This document shows, piece by piece, positions 13,429 through 26,698 of a stretch of DNA of 64,000 bases; position 1 is the first letter of the stretch, and each line of letters begins with the position of its first letter. This DNA is from Riptortus pedestris (lineage: Eukaryota; Arthropoda; Insecta; Hemiptera; Alydidae). The notes below the pieces were generated by a model. That model did not search any database. It had not been told where the DNA came from and saw only the letters and a list, made by a program, of their open reading frames with translations. The position numbers were made by a program, and so were the translations under genes. The stretch is taken from the NCBI GenBank assembly GCA_019009955.1, contig CM032228.1, positions 1,050,501 through 1,114,500 of the forward strand, given 5' to 3'.

Positions 13429-15000
13429 GGCCTATTTTAATCTAATTTTTTTTTTTTTTTTGTGTGCAGACAAAATAGTCATTTCAAATGATATATTCCA
13501 ATTAGAAGGAATAACATTGTTGAGGTTTGACTGTATTCGGAGAACTTTATTAGCTGATAAACTGATTTGGTTGGTGTGTGATTGTGTGTATATTTGTTTG
13601 TACATTACATTGGGAACACCTTTTTATCATAGTCATTTTTTATTTTCTATTGGAATATTTGTCAGTAATATGATCATGGAAATTTAGGTTAATGTAATGA
13701 TGTTTTTTTAAATTAAATATCACTTTTATTCAATTTTATTAGCGGTATAGATAACAATTTTTCTTTAATATTATTCTTTCTGTGTGTAGTAATGGCTTGT
13801 ATGTACGTAAAATGTTTAAGGCTGTGGTATTTTTTATTGTATATTTTTTTTAAGTTCATTTCCAAGGTTCTTTTGATCATTGAAAAAGAAATCAATGTTT
13901 TGGATTCCTCAAAATATATACGGATATTCTGATTATTATTACTTCTAAACGAATGAGAACAATTCTATTTTAGAGCAAAGCTTTATTCTGTAGAATATCT
14001 GGTCCGATTAAATTATCACTACATAAGCCTAACTTATTCAAATTGAGCTCCAATTTTCTTGGATGTCAAAATAATTCGCTAGTTTTCTAGCTTTCGAAAA
14101 ATTTTCAGAACATCTATATAATTTAATTTGAATTTTAATGGCAGAGCATAAAATTTAACTGTAAACATTACTTTAATGATAACTGTAAAACAAAAATATT
14201 CTTAACTCCTCATTGAACTGTATTTGTTCATCTGCGACTGAATGATTTTTTTTTTTCCAATAGCCAACCATATTTTTTTTCCTAATTTATTATTAATTCC
14301 CAATTAGCCTAAGTTGCAAAAAGTGAATGTTAATAAATAATAATAATAGTTTATGAACAAATGTGTGTTTTACAAATAACTGGTTTATTTTTTTCTCTTT
14401 CATAAAAAGACGATATCAGTTTTTGTCAAGTCCTCACTTATAGCTCGAGTGAGAGTTTAACATTGCAAAAAGTAATTGAATTGAGCAGAAGAAGGTTTAC
14501 ATTTCCGCTGGATCAAGTGGGAGCTATCGCGGCATTCATACGTTCCTTGCTCCTCCTTACTCTCTCTTTCGAATACCCTCCTTTACATTTCCATCCTCTT
14601 TTGTCTGATATTTTGTTTTAAATGTATAACAAAAATTGTAGAAATATTTATATTGTTGAAGAGCATTTAATTAGTTTGTTCTGCGATTAATAAAATTGAA
14701 AACGTATAAGAAGGAAAGCTGCACAAATGTTGTATTAGTCGAGAGCAGCTGCATCGAACATCACTCTAGTAACTAATCGAAATCAAATAGAGAATCTAAT
14801 AACTCTGACTTTTCTCAGCATTTTATTTATGCTTAACTTTGTCACTGCTAATCAATGCAATCATGACTAAATATGAAAGAGATCTAATATTTTTCGGTTT
14901 GATGTGTCAATATGTTTGATTTAATTATTTCTTAGTACAGAAAGATTCCACCATCTGTGTACCTCAATGTTTGTTTTTAAATTGTGTTTCTTATCTCTTC
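13429..15000. other. AT-rich intergenic DNA, nothing recognised
   Basis: No exon or RNA gene recognised. A SINE-tail remnant (TTAGCCTAAGTTGCAAAAAG) is at about 14305-14340. About 14456-14590 is less AT-rich but matches nothing I recognise. Confidence 0.45.
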
Positions 15001-15174
15001 AGCTTAGCCTTGTGAATTAAATCATCAGTCTTAGTACACTTGTTAACACATATACTTTGATCCCTTGATGACCTAGAGGAATTTATTTAGTAACAAACTC
15101 ACTCTGACTATAAAAGGGCGATAACCTGTGGATAACTGATCCCATCCAGCATAAAGTGGCTTTTAATAAGTAAG
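15001..15174 (+). repeat. SINE copy, diverged
   Basis: AGCTTAGCCTTGTGAATTAA head, ACTTTGATCCCTTGATGACC B-box region, GGAATTTATTTAGTAACAAA body, GGCGATAACCTGTGGATAAC, and a TTTTAATAAGTAAG tail. The order is the same as in the copy at 10421. Confidence 0.75.
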
Positions 15175-17106
15175 TTTCAGTCATCATATTCATACCGAAT
15201 TAAGCTACATAACTGCCTAACAATGCCGTCTCTAGTGGTGTTTTTATTATTGGACAGTCTCCAACAATCGAAAGGGGATGGACATCCATAGGCAGGCCGT
15301 TCTTTCTACGCTACCATTCGACAGAGAACAGAGTAAGTAGATCATTTGATCTGTTCATAGCTAAATAAAATTCATTAGCAATTTGGAGACCTAATCGATA
15401 ACTCAGAATTTAAAATAGCCCTTATGCTAAAAATATTATTATATTTAAGGGAATTGTTATACTATTTTTAAATATTCACGAGTTTAAGGAATTTCGAATA
15501 TTTTTAGATGACTCATTATAAAGAATAACTACATCAATTTTTATTTTATTCTACAGAATGAATAAATTGTTATATAAATAAACATAATTTGGTTTAGTTC
15601 ATATTTGAACCTTGAGCAAAATGAAGTAATACTTGGTTCTGGGCAGCTTCACAAAACCTTGGTTTCTTTTCCAGCTTTTTCTTGTCTCATCTGTCGATTG
15701 TAATAATTGCCATAACGAAACTATCAGACTGATAATGCCTCTATTCTAATAGTACACACTCCTAATAATAATTGTTAAAAGAAAGTTGGACTGTTTTTAT
15801 TTGTTTGTTGCTTCCTTTTTTTATCAAATGTTCGTAATAATGTGACAATATATTGTTTTGTTTGTAAATGTTTTTGGTTCATTTTGATGAGTGTTTAGAA
15901 ACTACATAATTCACTGCCCTTAACCCTGGAATAAACAGTTACCTGTTTTTGTGCGAATGACTTGTATTTAGAAATTTTACCATTTATCTTCTAGAAACTC
16001 GAATAAGTTTTCATCAAATATACTTTAGTCATTTGACACAAACTATTTGCAGGATTAAAGGCAGCCTTCGGATAATCAGCACGATTTATAGAATCCATGC
16101 TCTAAACACTGTCATGTTGTTAGGTAGATAGTAAAAGTGGTCTGCTTACATTACGGTTAAGTTTATGTTAGATCTCCCAATTTCACAGTCACACACCACA
16201 AGTCACTTGTTCATAGAACTATTGAAAGTAACTGATAGAGATTTCTCTTTAAGTAATGTGCTATTAACACAGATCAGGAGTTAACAACTAAACATAAGGC
16301 CAAGATTCATTAGCGATCATGGTCCAGTACATATTTGCTTAACTTTTGTTCGAAAGTTTCAATACAATGTTTCACTTATGAGTATGATTGTAAAGTGAAT
16401 TACAGAATAACTTTATAAATATTTACTTTTTGAAAGTAATAAATGTGGAATGAAATAGAGAGAAGGAAGTAGGATATCTCTTTTCCTGCATTATTATTAA
16501 AATGTCCGATGTGAAAAGGTTTTCAGTTGTTTCGTTTTACTGGCCACTTTTACCATCAACCTTCACACGACATGTCTACCAAAAATGTATAGAATTTCAC
16601 ATTTATCATCTCTTTTTGAACGTTTAATTTCCCTAACTAAAAGGCAAAGAAAAAAAAAAACAACTCATATAGTTTTCAGGTTTTTGTTACTTCCCCAACT
16701 AGTTAGTTTGCATCCAATTGACATAACAGTTAGACAAAGTTTAAAAATAAAAATTCTACTTTAAAAAATAATCTGCCAAATTGCTAAGCAACAGTTGATG
16801 TCACTTGATTAGAATCAATACATGTGCATGTGCACATGCATGAGTGTGTGCGTGAATGCATATATTAATTTTTGGTTGGCATTAGTGAGTTAAAGAGATT
16901 TGATTAAGCGACTTGGAGGATTGATTTGCAATGAGTTGTCTATAGCGATGAGCTGTTTCAACATTCATCATTGTGAGCTACAGCCCATAGTCAATCTATA
17001 TTCAAAGCCCATACTGAGTCTGTATCAGTCATTCTTTGGTAGGGCTTCAACCTACGCCTATTTTTATCCTCTGCTTCCTGTGGGTAATGGTAGATTTAAT
17101 GATGCT

Positions 17107-17175
<69 letters not shown>

Positions 17176-18800
17176 ATTGAAATAGTCTTTTCAATTACTT
17201 AAAACTACTTTTTATTCTGTGTGCTTTCAACAACTGTTAGGGTTTATAATTGAATTTTTGTTTTTAATATAAATTCATAATCAAGTGACATGCACCTGCC
17301 AAATTGTTTTTACGCCTAAATTATATAGATGAAGAATCTCTTTTTATCATCAACCTCTTTTGACATAGTATGATCCGTCCAATGGGGCACACAACTAGTT
17401 GGGAAATAAAAATATCTTGAAAATGATTTGAGTTTTTCGACCAAGAGCAATTTTTTCTCTTTAAATGTTTGAAGTACTTTTAATTTTCTGTTAGTTATTC
17501 AAATGATTCTCCATAGAAAGTGAGATAGAAAACCCCATCTTCAGGCCTAACCCTGTTTGTTTTGTTTTCTAGGAACTTAGTAGAGTGTAATTTTATGTAC
17601 CATTTAAAGACGAATGTTCAAAATGAGTGCCATACCATAAGTTTAACATAACTATTTTTGTACCTATTAGATAATTTTATTAGTGGAAAAGATTTTTCAA
17701 ACAAATAAAATGATCTGTTCATAATACTTAACAAAACACGACCATGGAATGTACATTTATTGTTAACCTTAATACATTTATTGAGCTTTGTGGGGCCATA
17801 ACTTTCTTTCGGTGAAACAATTATCATTAAAAAAAATATTGTAGCAATATACAAATTTTATATAATTTATGAAACAGTATTTTTATAAATGTCTGCATTT
17901 CTTTTGCAGAATTTGAATATGAAGATTAATTTTGTTAGTTTTTCAAATCAGATAGCCCTGCTTACAGATTTTCGTATAAACATAACAAACACATACCGTA
18001 TTCTCCATAGAAGTTTAATCATTAGGGGTATTGATGAAACTAGAAAAATGCTAAATGTGTTATCATGCATTGATTAATTTTATACAAACAAGCCCACTTT
18101 GCTAATGTAGGGTTATTCTTGTTGTTAAGAACGAGATGAAAGTCTGACAAATAGCAGAACCCAGACTGCGTGCTGTACTATTGGCACTTAAAATAACGCA
18201 CAAGGTTAGCACTCGACATACTTACCATGTTTAACACAGTTTGTATAAATACTCCTATTGATAAAAAAGAAGTATAACAGATTCTGAATAATTATGACCA
18301 TATTTCTACTTGGTATTTATTTATATTATTTGGAAATTATAAAATATTCCCTAATAAAAAATCATCCTGAGTATCTATAATAATGTGATATTTCATTGTC
18401 TGTTTTGTAATAAAAATAATATTCGAATGCATTTTGTCAATTTTATTTGTATCCATAGAATGATTTTGGACTATATTTCCTTCTTTTTTTCAAATATATT
18501 TGATTTGATTGTGACACTGTCTCATTCAATTATGAATAGATCAGAAGAAGATGAATCAGTAGAAAAATCTTTGAGGCAAGGGCTGGCTAAAGTGTGCACA
18601 GGTGTGGATGTGCTCCTATTATACACTAGTCATTATACTAATCTCAACATCTAACCCTATTTGTCTCATAGTCGCCTCAGAAGCCTATGTAAAAAGAATT
18701 TGAAATCTACTCAGTTACTTAGAGTTAAAATGAGACAATTATAGGGGGGGGGGGTTCTACTCATACTCAAGACATACAAGTACATATGGCTTCATTTTTG
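15175..18800. other. AT-rich intergenic DNA with one (AT)n tract
   Basis: A dinucleotide (AT)n tract is at 17111-17176. Nothing else is recognisable. Short open frames here (for example 16900-17109 and 18385-18654) lack any known motif. Confidence 0.45.
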
Positions 18801-18829
18801 AAATAAGAAAGAAATGTATTTAACAACAA

Positions 18830-19110
18830 TTGTAGAAAACTCAAATTCCAACAAGACTGGTTCTATCAACTTTTTCAATCAACTCACAGGAACCAAGATT
18901 TGAATCTTGAATTATTCGCTATCTCTAAACATCTCCTTCCCCAAGGTCCATTTCAGTCATTATCTAATATGGTCTTTAGTGTTAAATGGTATAGATCAAA
19001 TAGACATTAATGATGTCATCACACAATGCATTTGCATATACCTTGTCTATTAAATATCTGTTAAAAACATTATTCGATATTTAAGCCTTGAATAAAGTGG
19101 TTCATTGTAC
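18830..19110 (-). repeat. Family A fragment, reverse orientation
   Basis: In reverse complement it shows the AGGCTTAAATATCGAATAAT, TATGCAAATGCATTGTGTGA and GATGACATCATTAATG blocks in family order. It is diverged, without ends. Confidence 0.6.
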
Positions 19111-19769
19111 AACAGTTTATTTTTAATATGACATAAGTAGGAGTGGAGGTTTATTCAAACATGAAAACTTAAAAACTGCAAATATCTAAGTTGGTATTCT
19201 GAGATAAAGAAAAAGTGTATATAACTACATTTATATATTATTTGTTTTTGTAAGCAGTTTGGCATTACCTGCTAACAGCATTGCAATTTTATGAGGTGCT
19301 GATTCAGGAACATGTTATAGTTATAGAATTTGAATTCCGGAGGACCATTGAAATGTACAAGATGGTTATTTGCTATTAAAATGGTATATTGAGTATATTA
19401 GACGATTTAGAGTGAATGTCTATGACAGGGCATTTGTTGTTAGTGAGTTAGAAATTGAAATATAGGGTTACTTTATTAGATGCTCCTGAGGGGTTCTCCC
19501 TCCATCCTCGTCTCCCGTCTGGATGTACCTTTCGCCTATTCACTCGTTGTGAAAAATATGTAAAAGGGTGAGAAAGGCACTAGTAGACTGTAGACCAGGA
19601 AAGATGCAACTCTTCTCTCCTTCCATCTTTGGACTCTGCGATATCCTCTAAGGTTAAGTTTGATTAAATACCCTATAGAGGCCAACACTCTTAAGGGGGA
19701 TCCACAGACGCTGTCAGTTTGTAAGCCGACTTCAATTTTAAATTGAACATTATTATTATAGATTATTTT

Positions 19770-19895
19770 GGAATTTTCGGAATTCCCCCTCTAACCCCCC
19801 CCCCCACTCGTTAGATTTCAACCATTAATGAGCTTGATTAGTTTTATATAAAACCTTTAAATATTGAGTTTGGGATCAATTAAACAAAAGTTGTT
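19770..19895 (-). repeat. Family A fragment, reverse orientation
   Basis: Reverse of the family block TCATTAATGGTTGAAAT, the G-rich run and the TTAGAGGGGGAATTCCGAAA block. The C run at about 19796-19805 is the family's characteristic G-run. Confidence 0.65.
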
Positions 19896-22680
19896 ATTAT
19901 TGGTAGAATGGTAAGAGATAAGTGTATATAAATTATAACATCTACAAATTCTCATAGAAATTATTCTTGAGATAGCGAAGGAACAAAGGTGAAATTGAGC
20001 TAAGTAGGAGCAGACTGCATATATGTCTCTTGTCATGGCAAAGCTGTTGATCCCCTCAATCGCAGCACCAATGCATACATTCTGCTTGCCATTTACCTCT
20101 CAAGCTGTCGATATAAAATACGCTCTGCTGATATAGACATCACATGCTCTTAATGGTGAGTTGACCTTTTATTTATACTATTTTTTTTACATAAAATTGT
20201 TGATAATTTGAATTGTAATGTATGTCTTATCACCATCTGTTCCGACTTGAACCTCAGATATATGAAGGTGAATTCATTATATAAATATTTTTGATTATGA
20301 ATAAATTCCAATTTATCTGCATTAATAGTTATCAATATGTTTTATATTGATTTGTGTTACTCAATTGATCTTATAATAACTGAAGTGGTCATTGAACGGA
20401 TTTTATTAGTTTGTGAATCAGTTAATTTAATTAATGAATAATACTTTGAAGTGGTCTATGAAATGGCCTTCTTAACGTGACTAGAGTTAAAATTTCTAGT
20501 GGTTTATTTAATTATTAATTTTTTGTACTATTGTTAAGTTATTGGTCACATTAAGTGAACCTTTTTTGTCGCTAATGACATTCACTAACTCTAGGACACA
20601 ATAAAATACATTGACTCATAAAAGGAAAATATATTTACTTATTTTTCAATCTTATTACATTTGCTGAACTAATGTCTGGCTAACCCCTAACCCTAACCAG
20701 CCCTAATTATCACACAAAAATATAGATAGATAGATAGATATTTATTTGTTAAAGATGAATCTTGTATAAATAATAACAATATAAACACATTTTGTTTCTT
20801 TTTGAGTCTGGCAAATTCTACATGCTTTTACAATAAACGTTGACATAGATTTCATGAAGTGAATTTAATATATTTCGATTTCGATAATTCTAATCCGATT
20901 TACTAACTAATTCTAATGGTAAAATTATTATAAAGCTGTTCAATGGTATCTCTATCATTGCAATTTTTTGACCGGCTAAAATAACAATATAAGTTCTATA
21001 CGAATGTTCGTTCGCCTTGAAAATGTGCACAATAGAATAAATAACAAAAACACTCACAAAAAGTAATCTATTCACAAATTGTTCATGATATGAGTTTACT
21101 AATTTACACTAAGGGAGTCAAACGTTTTCAGAGCTGCTATAATGAACGTATAAAGCCTATTCAATTTATTGACATCGTTAATATTTAACATATTTTGTAT
21201 TGACTGATGATCAGAGGATGTTGAGATGGATGACTGAAATATTCTGTCTGTTTTCTTTGAGTGCTGAACAGCGTAGGAGAAGGTGGTATAGGCTATTGTC
21301 ATTGATATACTGCTTGCAAAATGGGCAGAGATCGTTTGCATTGAGAAATAGGGCTTTACTTCCTTGGTATAGCTTAATCTGCTCAGGGTTTCCAACCCTT
21401 AATAGGCTGATGCATCTTAGTTTTTTTAAGGATCACAGAACAATATATATTTACTTAATTTTTTTCAATTTTATTATAATATGTGTATATATATATTTTT
21501 TTTTAAGCGGACCTCATTTTTGTCAACTACTAAATAGGATTGATGGTTTGAGCCGATTTCCCTTAAGTTAAATTTTCTAAAAACTCAACTGTCATTCATA
21601 TCAAATTTGCTTCTCATCCACGTTGCATAATAATATCTTTACTGGGAGAGCTATGTCGAGAATAATCCTCTTAATCTTATTATAGAATGGTTTTGGCCGA
21701 TACTTCCAGTTTTGTTTTCTCACAAATATATTTTTATTAAATCGTCCTCTTTGTTTCTTTTGTAATTTAATGGGTTTCAAAGGAGGCCAATATATTAGAT
21801 TTAAGGTACCCTTGATACTTATAATTAAACCTAAAAAAAAAAAAAAAGAAAAAAAAAAGATTTTTCATAGGGGATGTACGAATATTTTCAATTAAGATTT
21901 GAGTTCTGAATATGAGAATTAAAATTAGATGCCAAAGTTTGAATGTCAGTACCCCCCTCACCATAATAATGGCTTGTTACCATGATGTTCTCAGTCTGAA
22001 CCATTTTAGTTCAGTCCTTTTTAAAAAACATTTGTTGACAGACCGTGATAATGTGTGTGTTTTCCTCCATCAGTGCCATCATAAATATTATTGAACTTTC
22101 TACTGCTATTAATATTTACCATGGTCAGTGTGTCAAGGCTGAATCTTAATTTTAATCCTTGAGCCACGCTATACCACATCACTTCCTCCTTCCTTGAAAA
22201 ATCCTTATCCATGAGAAATTTAATAGAATCCTTACTTTTTAAAGATGAAAATAAGAAATTTTGTGTTTATTTATATGCTTGCAATTGAAATATTACAGTG
22301 GTACGCCTTTGTCCAACATAATGGCATGAATAGATATTTGCCAACTGTGACCACCTGACTATCTATTCGATACAACAATAAAAACTACAATTTATATAAT
22401 CAGAATATAACCCTTGCCTTTTAAATATACAATTTAATGTAATTCACTTTTTAAAATGTTTTTTTCCCATTCTGATCCAGATTTGGAATGTATTGATTTT
22501 CTATCTTCTAGCAGGAGTTTCATAATAGACAGCCTTCTTTCATATACGAGTAGCTTATTTAGATCCCATATAATTTATTAAGACCTCTGCTCTACCATCC
22601 TTTCACAAAAAGACAGAACTGATATTTTTTTTAAACTATAATAATGTTGTGTAGTTTTTTAATTATGATAATGTTATATT
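19896..22680. other. AT-rich intergenic DNA
   Basis: No gene recognised. A family A 5'-end fragment in reverse (CGGACCTCATTTTTGTC through GATTTCCCTTAAG) is at about 21507-21567. An A-rich run is at 21834-21860. A short CTAACCCCTAACCCTAACC stretch is at 20680-20698. Confidence 0.45.
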
Positions 22681-22790
22681 GCGGTTCAGGTTAGCCGTGT
22701 GAGTTAAAACATTGGTCTTAATCTCGCGGGTGGTAACCTGTCCCAACTAGCCATTGTAGCATCAAGTTAGCATAAAAAAAGAACATTTAT
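22681..22790 (+). repeat. SINE copy with internal deletion
   Basis: GCGGTTCAGGTTAGCCGTGT head and TCTCGCGGGTGGTAACCTG joined directly to CCCAACTAGCCATTGTAGCA tail sequence. The central CACTAAATAAA block is missing. Confidence 0.7.
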
Positions 22791-23029
22791 AATCTGTTAA
22801 AAAAAGTTTTGGTCACAATTAAAAATTATGACCGAAATATTTGTTTGGTCATAAGTTTTAATTATGATGACAACATTAATCTACCCGGTGTCGTCGGGCA
22901 AGACTGGACGGTTGATTAAAGTTGCAGCCTGCATACTCATACTGACTAATAGTATATCATTAGTCAGCTTGTCCAAGCTACAGGCTACAGAGGAATGGCT
23001 CTCTAACTGTAGTATTATTAACTAAAAGT

Positions 23030-24811
23030 TCATAGAGTATAGCCATAACCCACAACTAATTTATTAACTAGGTAACAGTAAGAACAGGTTCCAGGACCCA
23101 TGTAACATATTCTACAATAGGTTCCATCACCTGGCAACCATATAGCACATGCTATATTCCTCCCTACCAAACATGTGCATGTTCCTCTGCCTTCAGTCGA
23201 TACTCGTCCTCGCTTGTCAGTCGGGATTGGTGCTGGTTGGCCACAGCTTCCGGTCGGTAGGCCCGTCTGCTCAGCTCGGTCTTCACCCACATTCCATCCC
23301 CCTTGGCAAATTCCCTCCCCTATGATCTCTGGTCGTGGTACGTTTTCTGCTTCCATATCCTCACTTCCATTTCCTCCCAGTTGTCTAAGGCGATCGAGAG
23401 CAGTAGGGAGTCGCCTTCCTAAGAACATGAGGAATGGTGTCTTGCCAGTGGTCTTCTGCCGGTTGTTGCGGTAGGAGCTGTGCCAGGGCAAGGCAACCCT
23501 GCAGGCCCAGTTCTTGCATTATCGGCTCCACGAACCTGTTGGTCTTTGATTGATAAGGAGCTCCGCTCACATGGCGAATGTTGTTGGCAGAACAGAAATT
23601 CTTGAACATTGACGAGGTGCACTGCGTCCCATTATCACATACTATTTGATTGGGTATACCTCGAGAACCATTGCCGCAATCGGTCAACTATAACTCCGGT
23701 GGTCATTCGGTTCATCACATCCACTTCAGCCCACTTGGAGTAAGCATCTATCCCTACCAGCCAATACTTGCCACCTCCGGGTTCTGCTGTGTCCACGTGG
23801 AGTTGCTCCCAGGGTCCATTCGGTACATTCCAGGGATACAGAGGCACCTCACACTCGCTATGTCTGTTAGCTTGGTATGGTGTGCATTGTTTTACCTATT
23901 TCTCGATATCCTCATCGATTCCTGGCCACCAGACATAGTAACGGGATAGTGAGCGCATATCAGTGATCCCGGGGTGACCCTCGTGTAACTGTTGAAGTAC
24001 AGAGCTTCAGGAACAAACAGTCTTCCCAACCGAAGAATAACTCGTCTTCCAGTGTTTGCTCGTCTCTCTTGTTCCAAAACATCTTCACACCAGATTTCAT
24101 AATTTCCAAATTCATGGCCAACCATGCTCCAGATAATCCATGGGAATCTTGCAGGCTGGATCTTTTCCATACGAGTCCTTAATGCCTCTAGCTGAAGAAG
24201 TGTATTTTTCCCATTCTAATTCTCCTTAGTACCTTGACCTCTGAGATTATATCCTCTTCTTTAATTGGTTCTCTTGCACTTGGAAAACGCGATAAGAAAT
24301 CGGCCAGTCTATTGTTGGTCCCCTTACAGTACTCTATCCTGTAGTTATACTTCATGAGATTGATGGCCCATCGTACCAAACATGAGTTGGCTGTTTTAGC
24401 AAGGTCCCTCTCAGTTCCAAATATCCTCTCCAGAGGCCTGTGGTCTGTCCTAAGTACTAATTCTCGCCCAAGCAGGAATTGACGGAACTTCCTAACTGCA
24501 AAGACCAAGGCCAGGGCTTCTCTATCAATTGGGGAATATTATTTTTCTGCCGATGTTAAAGTCCTTGAGGCTAACAAAATGGGGCACTCAGAGCTATCCT
24601 CCATTTTCTGGAGTAACACTGCGCGTTCGCAGCCATGTTCAGACGCGTCGCAGGCCAAGATGAAAGGCTTCCGCAGATCATAAGGTACAATAGTGTCTTC
24701 AGCTGATAACAATGTTTTCACCTTCTCAAACACTGCATGTTCCACTGGAGCCCATTTCCACCTACTCTTCGTGCCAGTCAGGGCATCCAATGGAGCACTT
24801 ATAGCATGCAA
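23030..24811 (-). pseudogene. Ty3/Gypsy retrotransposon pol remnant (RNase H to integrase)
   Basis: Read right to left on the minus strand. 24811-24539 gives the start of RNase H (LACDASEHGCERAVLLQK, then ASRTLTSAEK). A single in-frame TAA follows, and the same frame resumes with VRKFRQFLLGRELVLRTDHR and NNRLADFLSRFPS (24508-24188). After frame changes come the integrase zinc region (about 24020-23860, WWPGIDEDIE) and the core (VDTAEPGGGKYWLVGIDAYS, then CDNGTQC). The C-terminal part contains TTGKTPFLMFLGRRLPTALD (23491-23030). It uses at least four frames and one nonsense codon, so it is dead. Reverse transcriptase, protease, gag and flanking LTRs are not seen next to it. The solo LTR to its right is in the same orientation, but I cannot link the two. 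Confidence 0.9.
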
Positions 24812-25150
24812 ATTTGGAATGAATTTCTCATAATAATTTACAATATATATATCGTCATCTACTAGGTAGAATTAATGAACATTTGTAGTCATTTTTTAAA
24901 AATCTGCTAAAAAACGGTTATATCATGAATCGCATTACTGCAACCTTAATTTAAATACCAAATATTGTTTTCATTGAATGTTTAGTGCATGATATACATG
25001 GAAATACGTAGTGTGATGACGTCATCAATTATGATTTTGCGGACTTGAATCGAAAATATTGTTACGTTTTTATTACCAAAACCAGTAATAAACGTTTTTA
25101 ATAAGAGTTCTTTTGGATTGCAAAATTAAATACTCGCAAGTTTCACAGTT

Positions 25151-25246
25151 TTTAGCAGATTTCCCTTAAGGGAAATCAGCTATTGAGGTCGTACTCATGA
25201 CGCGAGTTTCGAAAAATTTCTTCAAATGTCCATCCATCCTACCCTG

Positions 25247-25289
<43 letters not shown>

Positions 25290-25738
25290 CTGTTAACGCT
25301 CTAGCGGTCGCAATTTTCGTTTGATCGTTACCAAACTCGATATTTAAACGTTTTATGCAAAAATAAAGATCAAGTTCGTTAATGGCTGAAATCGGACCAG
25401 TGGGAGGGGGGGTTTAGAGGGGAGGATTTTCGAAATATCTTCGTTACTATACGTCGGATCGAAAAGTTATATAGAATCAATCTTATTGCAAATTAAATTT
25501 ACTATAAATAATGTTATATACATTTATTCTGTATCTTGAATATTAACCGAGATATTTGCATTTTTCTTTTTTCAGCTTCTGAGATGAGATCGGCTAACTT
25601 CGGGTCTAGTCGTGAGTTTCCGTCAAGAGCTAGTTCGGGCCGTTCCCGTAACTGTTTGACTCTCTATTCTGAAATTTCTCTATTGTAAAACTTCACGTGG
25701 GAAATCTGCTTAGTTTACGCAGCCCCTGCGTGACGGAC
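25151..25738 (+). repeat. Family A element nested in the solo LTR, full length (about 588 bp)
   Basis: Begins AGCAGATTTCCCTTAAGGGA (a near-perfect palindrome at the extreme 5' end). Carries (TA)n at 25251-25285, CTAGCGGTCGCAATTTTCG and the G-rich centre, and ends GGGAAATCTGCTTAGTTTAC then GCAGCCCCTGCGTGACGGAC. It lies between T runs of the LTR, with no obvious multi-base target duplication, which would fit insertion between two Ts. The homologous LTR piece at 52511-52836 lacks it, so it was inserted later than the LTR. Confidence 0.85.
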
Positions 25739-26040
25739 TTTTAAATATATTATCACTGCACACTTTATTTCACAATGCACAATACACTTGGTAATTATTC
25801 TTAATTACTACTCACAGTATACACTGATAGCGTCACTGTTCTTCAGATTACACAGTCCAATAATTCACTCACGGTCACTGAAATTCACAGAAACTCGGCA
25901 CTGCACTGTCCTTTACTTCGCGGCACTAAACTGTTCCTTACAGTCACGGCACAACACTGTTCTTCTTATAAAAACACTTTACCGCACTGCACTAAGTCGC
26001 ACTGTAGTACTGATGTGACCATCAAGACAGGTGAGAATAA

Positions 26041-26076
26041 AACTGACTCGCTCGCGGCTGGCTGGTTCTTTATATA
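26041..26076 (-). promoter_or_regulatory. LTR core promoter: TATA box plus initiator
   Basis: TATATAAA at 26076-26069 and TCAGTT at 26046-26041 on the minus strand, at the standard TATA-to-initiator distance for arthropod promoters. This places the U3/R boundary of the solo LTR. Activity is inferred from motif spacing only. Confidence 0.6.
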
Positions 26077-26698
26077 GGTCGTCGGCATACATCAAAGGGG
26101 GATTGTCTGGACCATTCGACGCGGGTCTAGTAAGTCTAGACCCTCTGTCAGCTTCTTTGATCTATCTCGCACTTCCCAAATACGCGACTCACTCTCTGAA
26201 GGATTATTCATGTATTTAATTTTCGCAACAATATTTATTTCTTCTATACCATACTCGATATTTAACTGTTTCATTTCACACTAAAGATTATATTAGTTAA
26301 AGGCTGAAATTGAGGGTGGAAGAGTGGGGGTTTGGGGGAGGGGTTTTGAAAATCCCAAATATCTCCCTTATTATGAGTCGTATTGGAAAATGTTGAAGAA
26401 TCAATCTTGTTAAGCTATTCATGTACGGCAAGTGACAGGGAAATCTGCTAAAAACCTGGTGCCGTTTCACATTCTATCTTCTATTTGTCCCCAAAACATG
26501 TGTTAACCAGACTTGAAACTTACTGAAAACTACGAGGTTCCTGTGTCGGGAGTAATTTTCGACAGAAAGTTATATTCCCACAATAATTGTTTATTTATTT
26601 CATGAGGAAAGTAATTTGAATCTATCGGACGACTATTTTGAGTCGTTGATAGTGTCCAGATCTATCAATTTAGAGTGGTCGGGAAGCATTCAACGACT

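Larger units (their letters stand above)
25060..26230 (-). mobile_element. Solo LTR (TGTTGC...GTAACA) with 4-bp target duplication
   Basis: On the minus strand it starts TGTTGCGAAAATTAAAT at 26230 and ends AACGTAACA at 25060. Direct repeats ATAT flank it at 25056-25059 and 26231-26234. A TATA box (TATATAAA, minus, 26076-26069) lies about 32 bases before an arthropod-type initiator TCAGTT (26046-26041). AATAAA occurs near the R/U5 side (minus, about 25770). The LTR is itself split by a family A copy at 25151-25738. Related LTR pieces are at 52511-52836 and 60654-60744. The 4-bp duplication and TG...CA ends fit Ty3/Gypsy, but no internal region is attached. Confidence 0.85.
24840..26450 (+). 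repeat. Family A copy interrupted by a solo LTR
   Basis: The left part (about 24840-25059) holds an AGCAGATTTTTAAAAAATGA end near 24911 and the AATACGTAGTGTGATGACGT block. The right part (26235-26450) resumes with TATTTCTTCTATACCATACT, CGATATTTAACTGTTTCATT and the G-rich centre, and ends GGGAAATCTGCTAAAAACC. Joining the two parts at the LTR boundaries recreates the order seen uninterrupted at 12300-12400. Confidence 0.75.

Noticed and set aside
15209..15280. Short ATG frame with hydrophobic start (MPSLVVFLLLDSLQQSK)
   Set aside because: Only about 23 codons before a stop, with no donor site in frame that leads to a recognisable second exon.
20680..20698. Telomere-like CTAACCCCTAACCCTAACC
   Set aside because: Under three imperfect units in AT-rich DNA. 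The usual arthropod telomere repeat is TTAGG, and no array is present.
23030..26230. Pairing the Ty3/Gypsy pol remnant with the nearby solo LTR as one element
   Set aside because: The orientation agrees, but family A sequence lies between them, the LTR has its own two-sided target duplication, and no second LTR occurs beyond the pol remnant.
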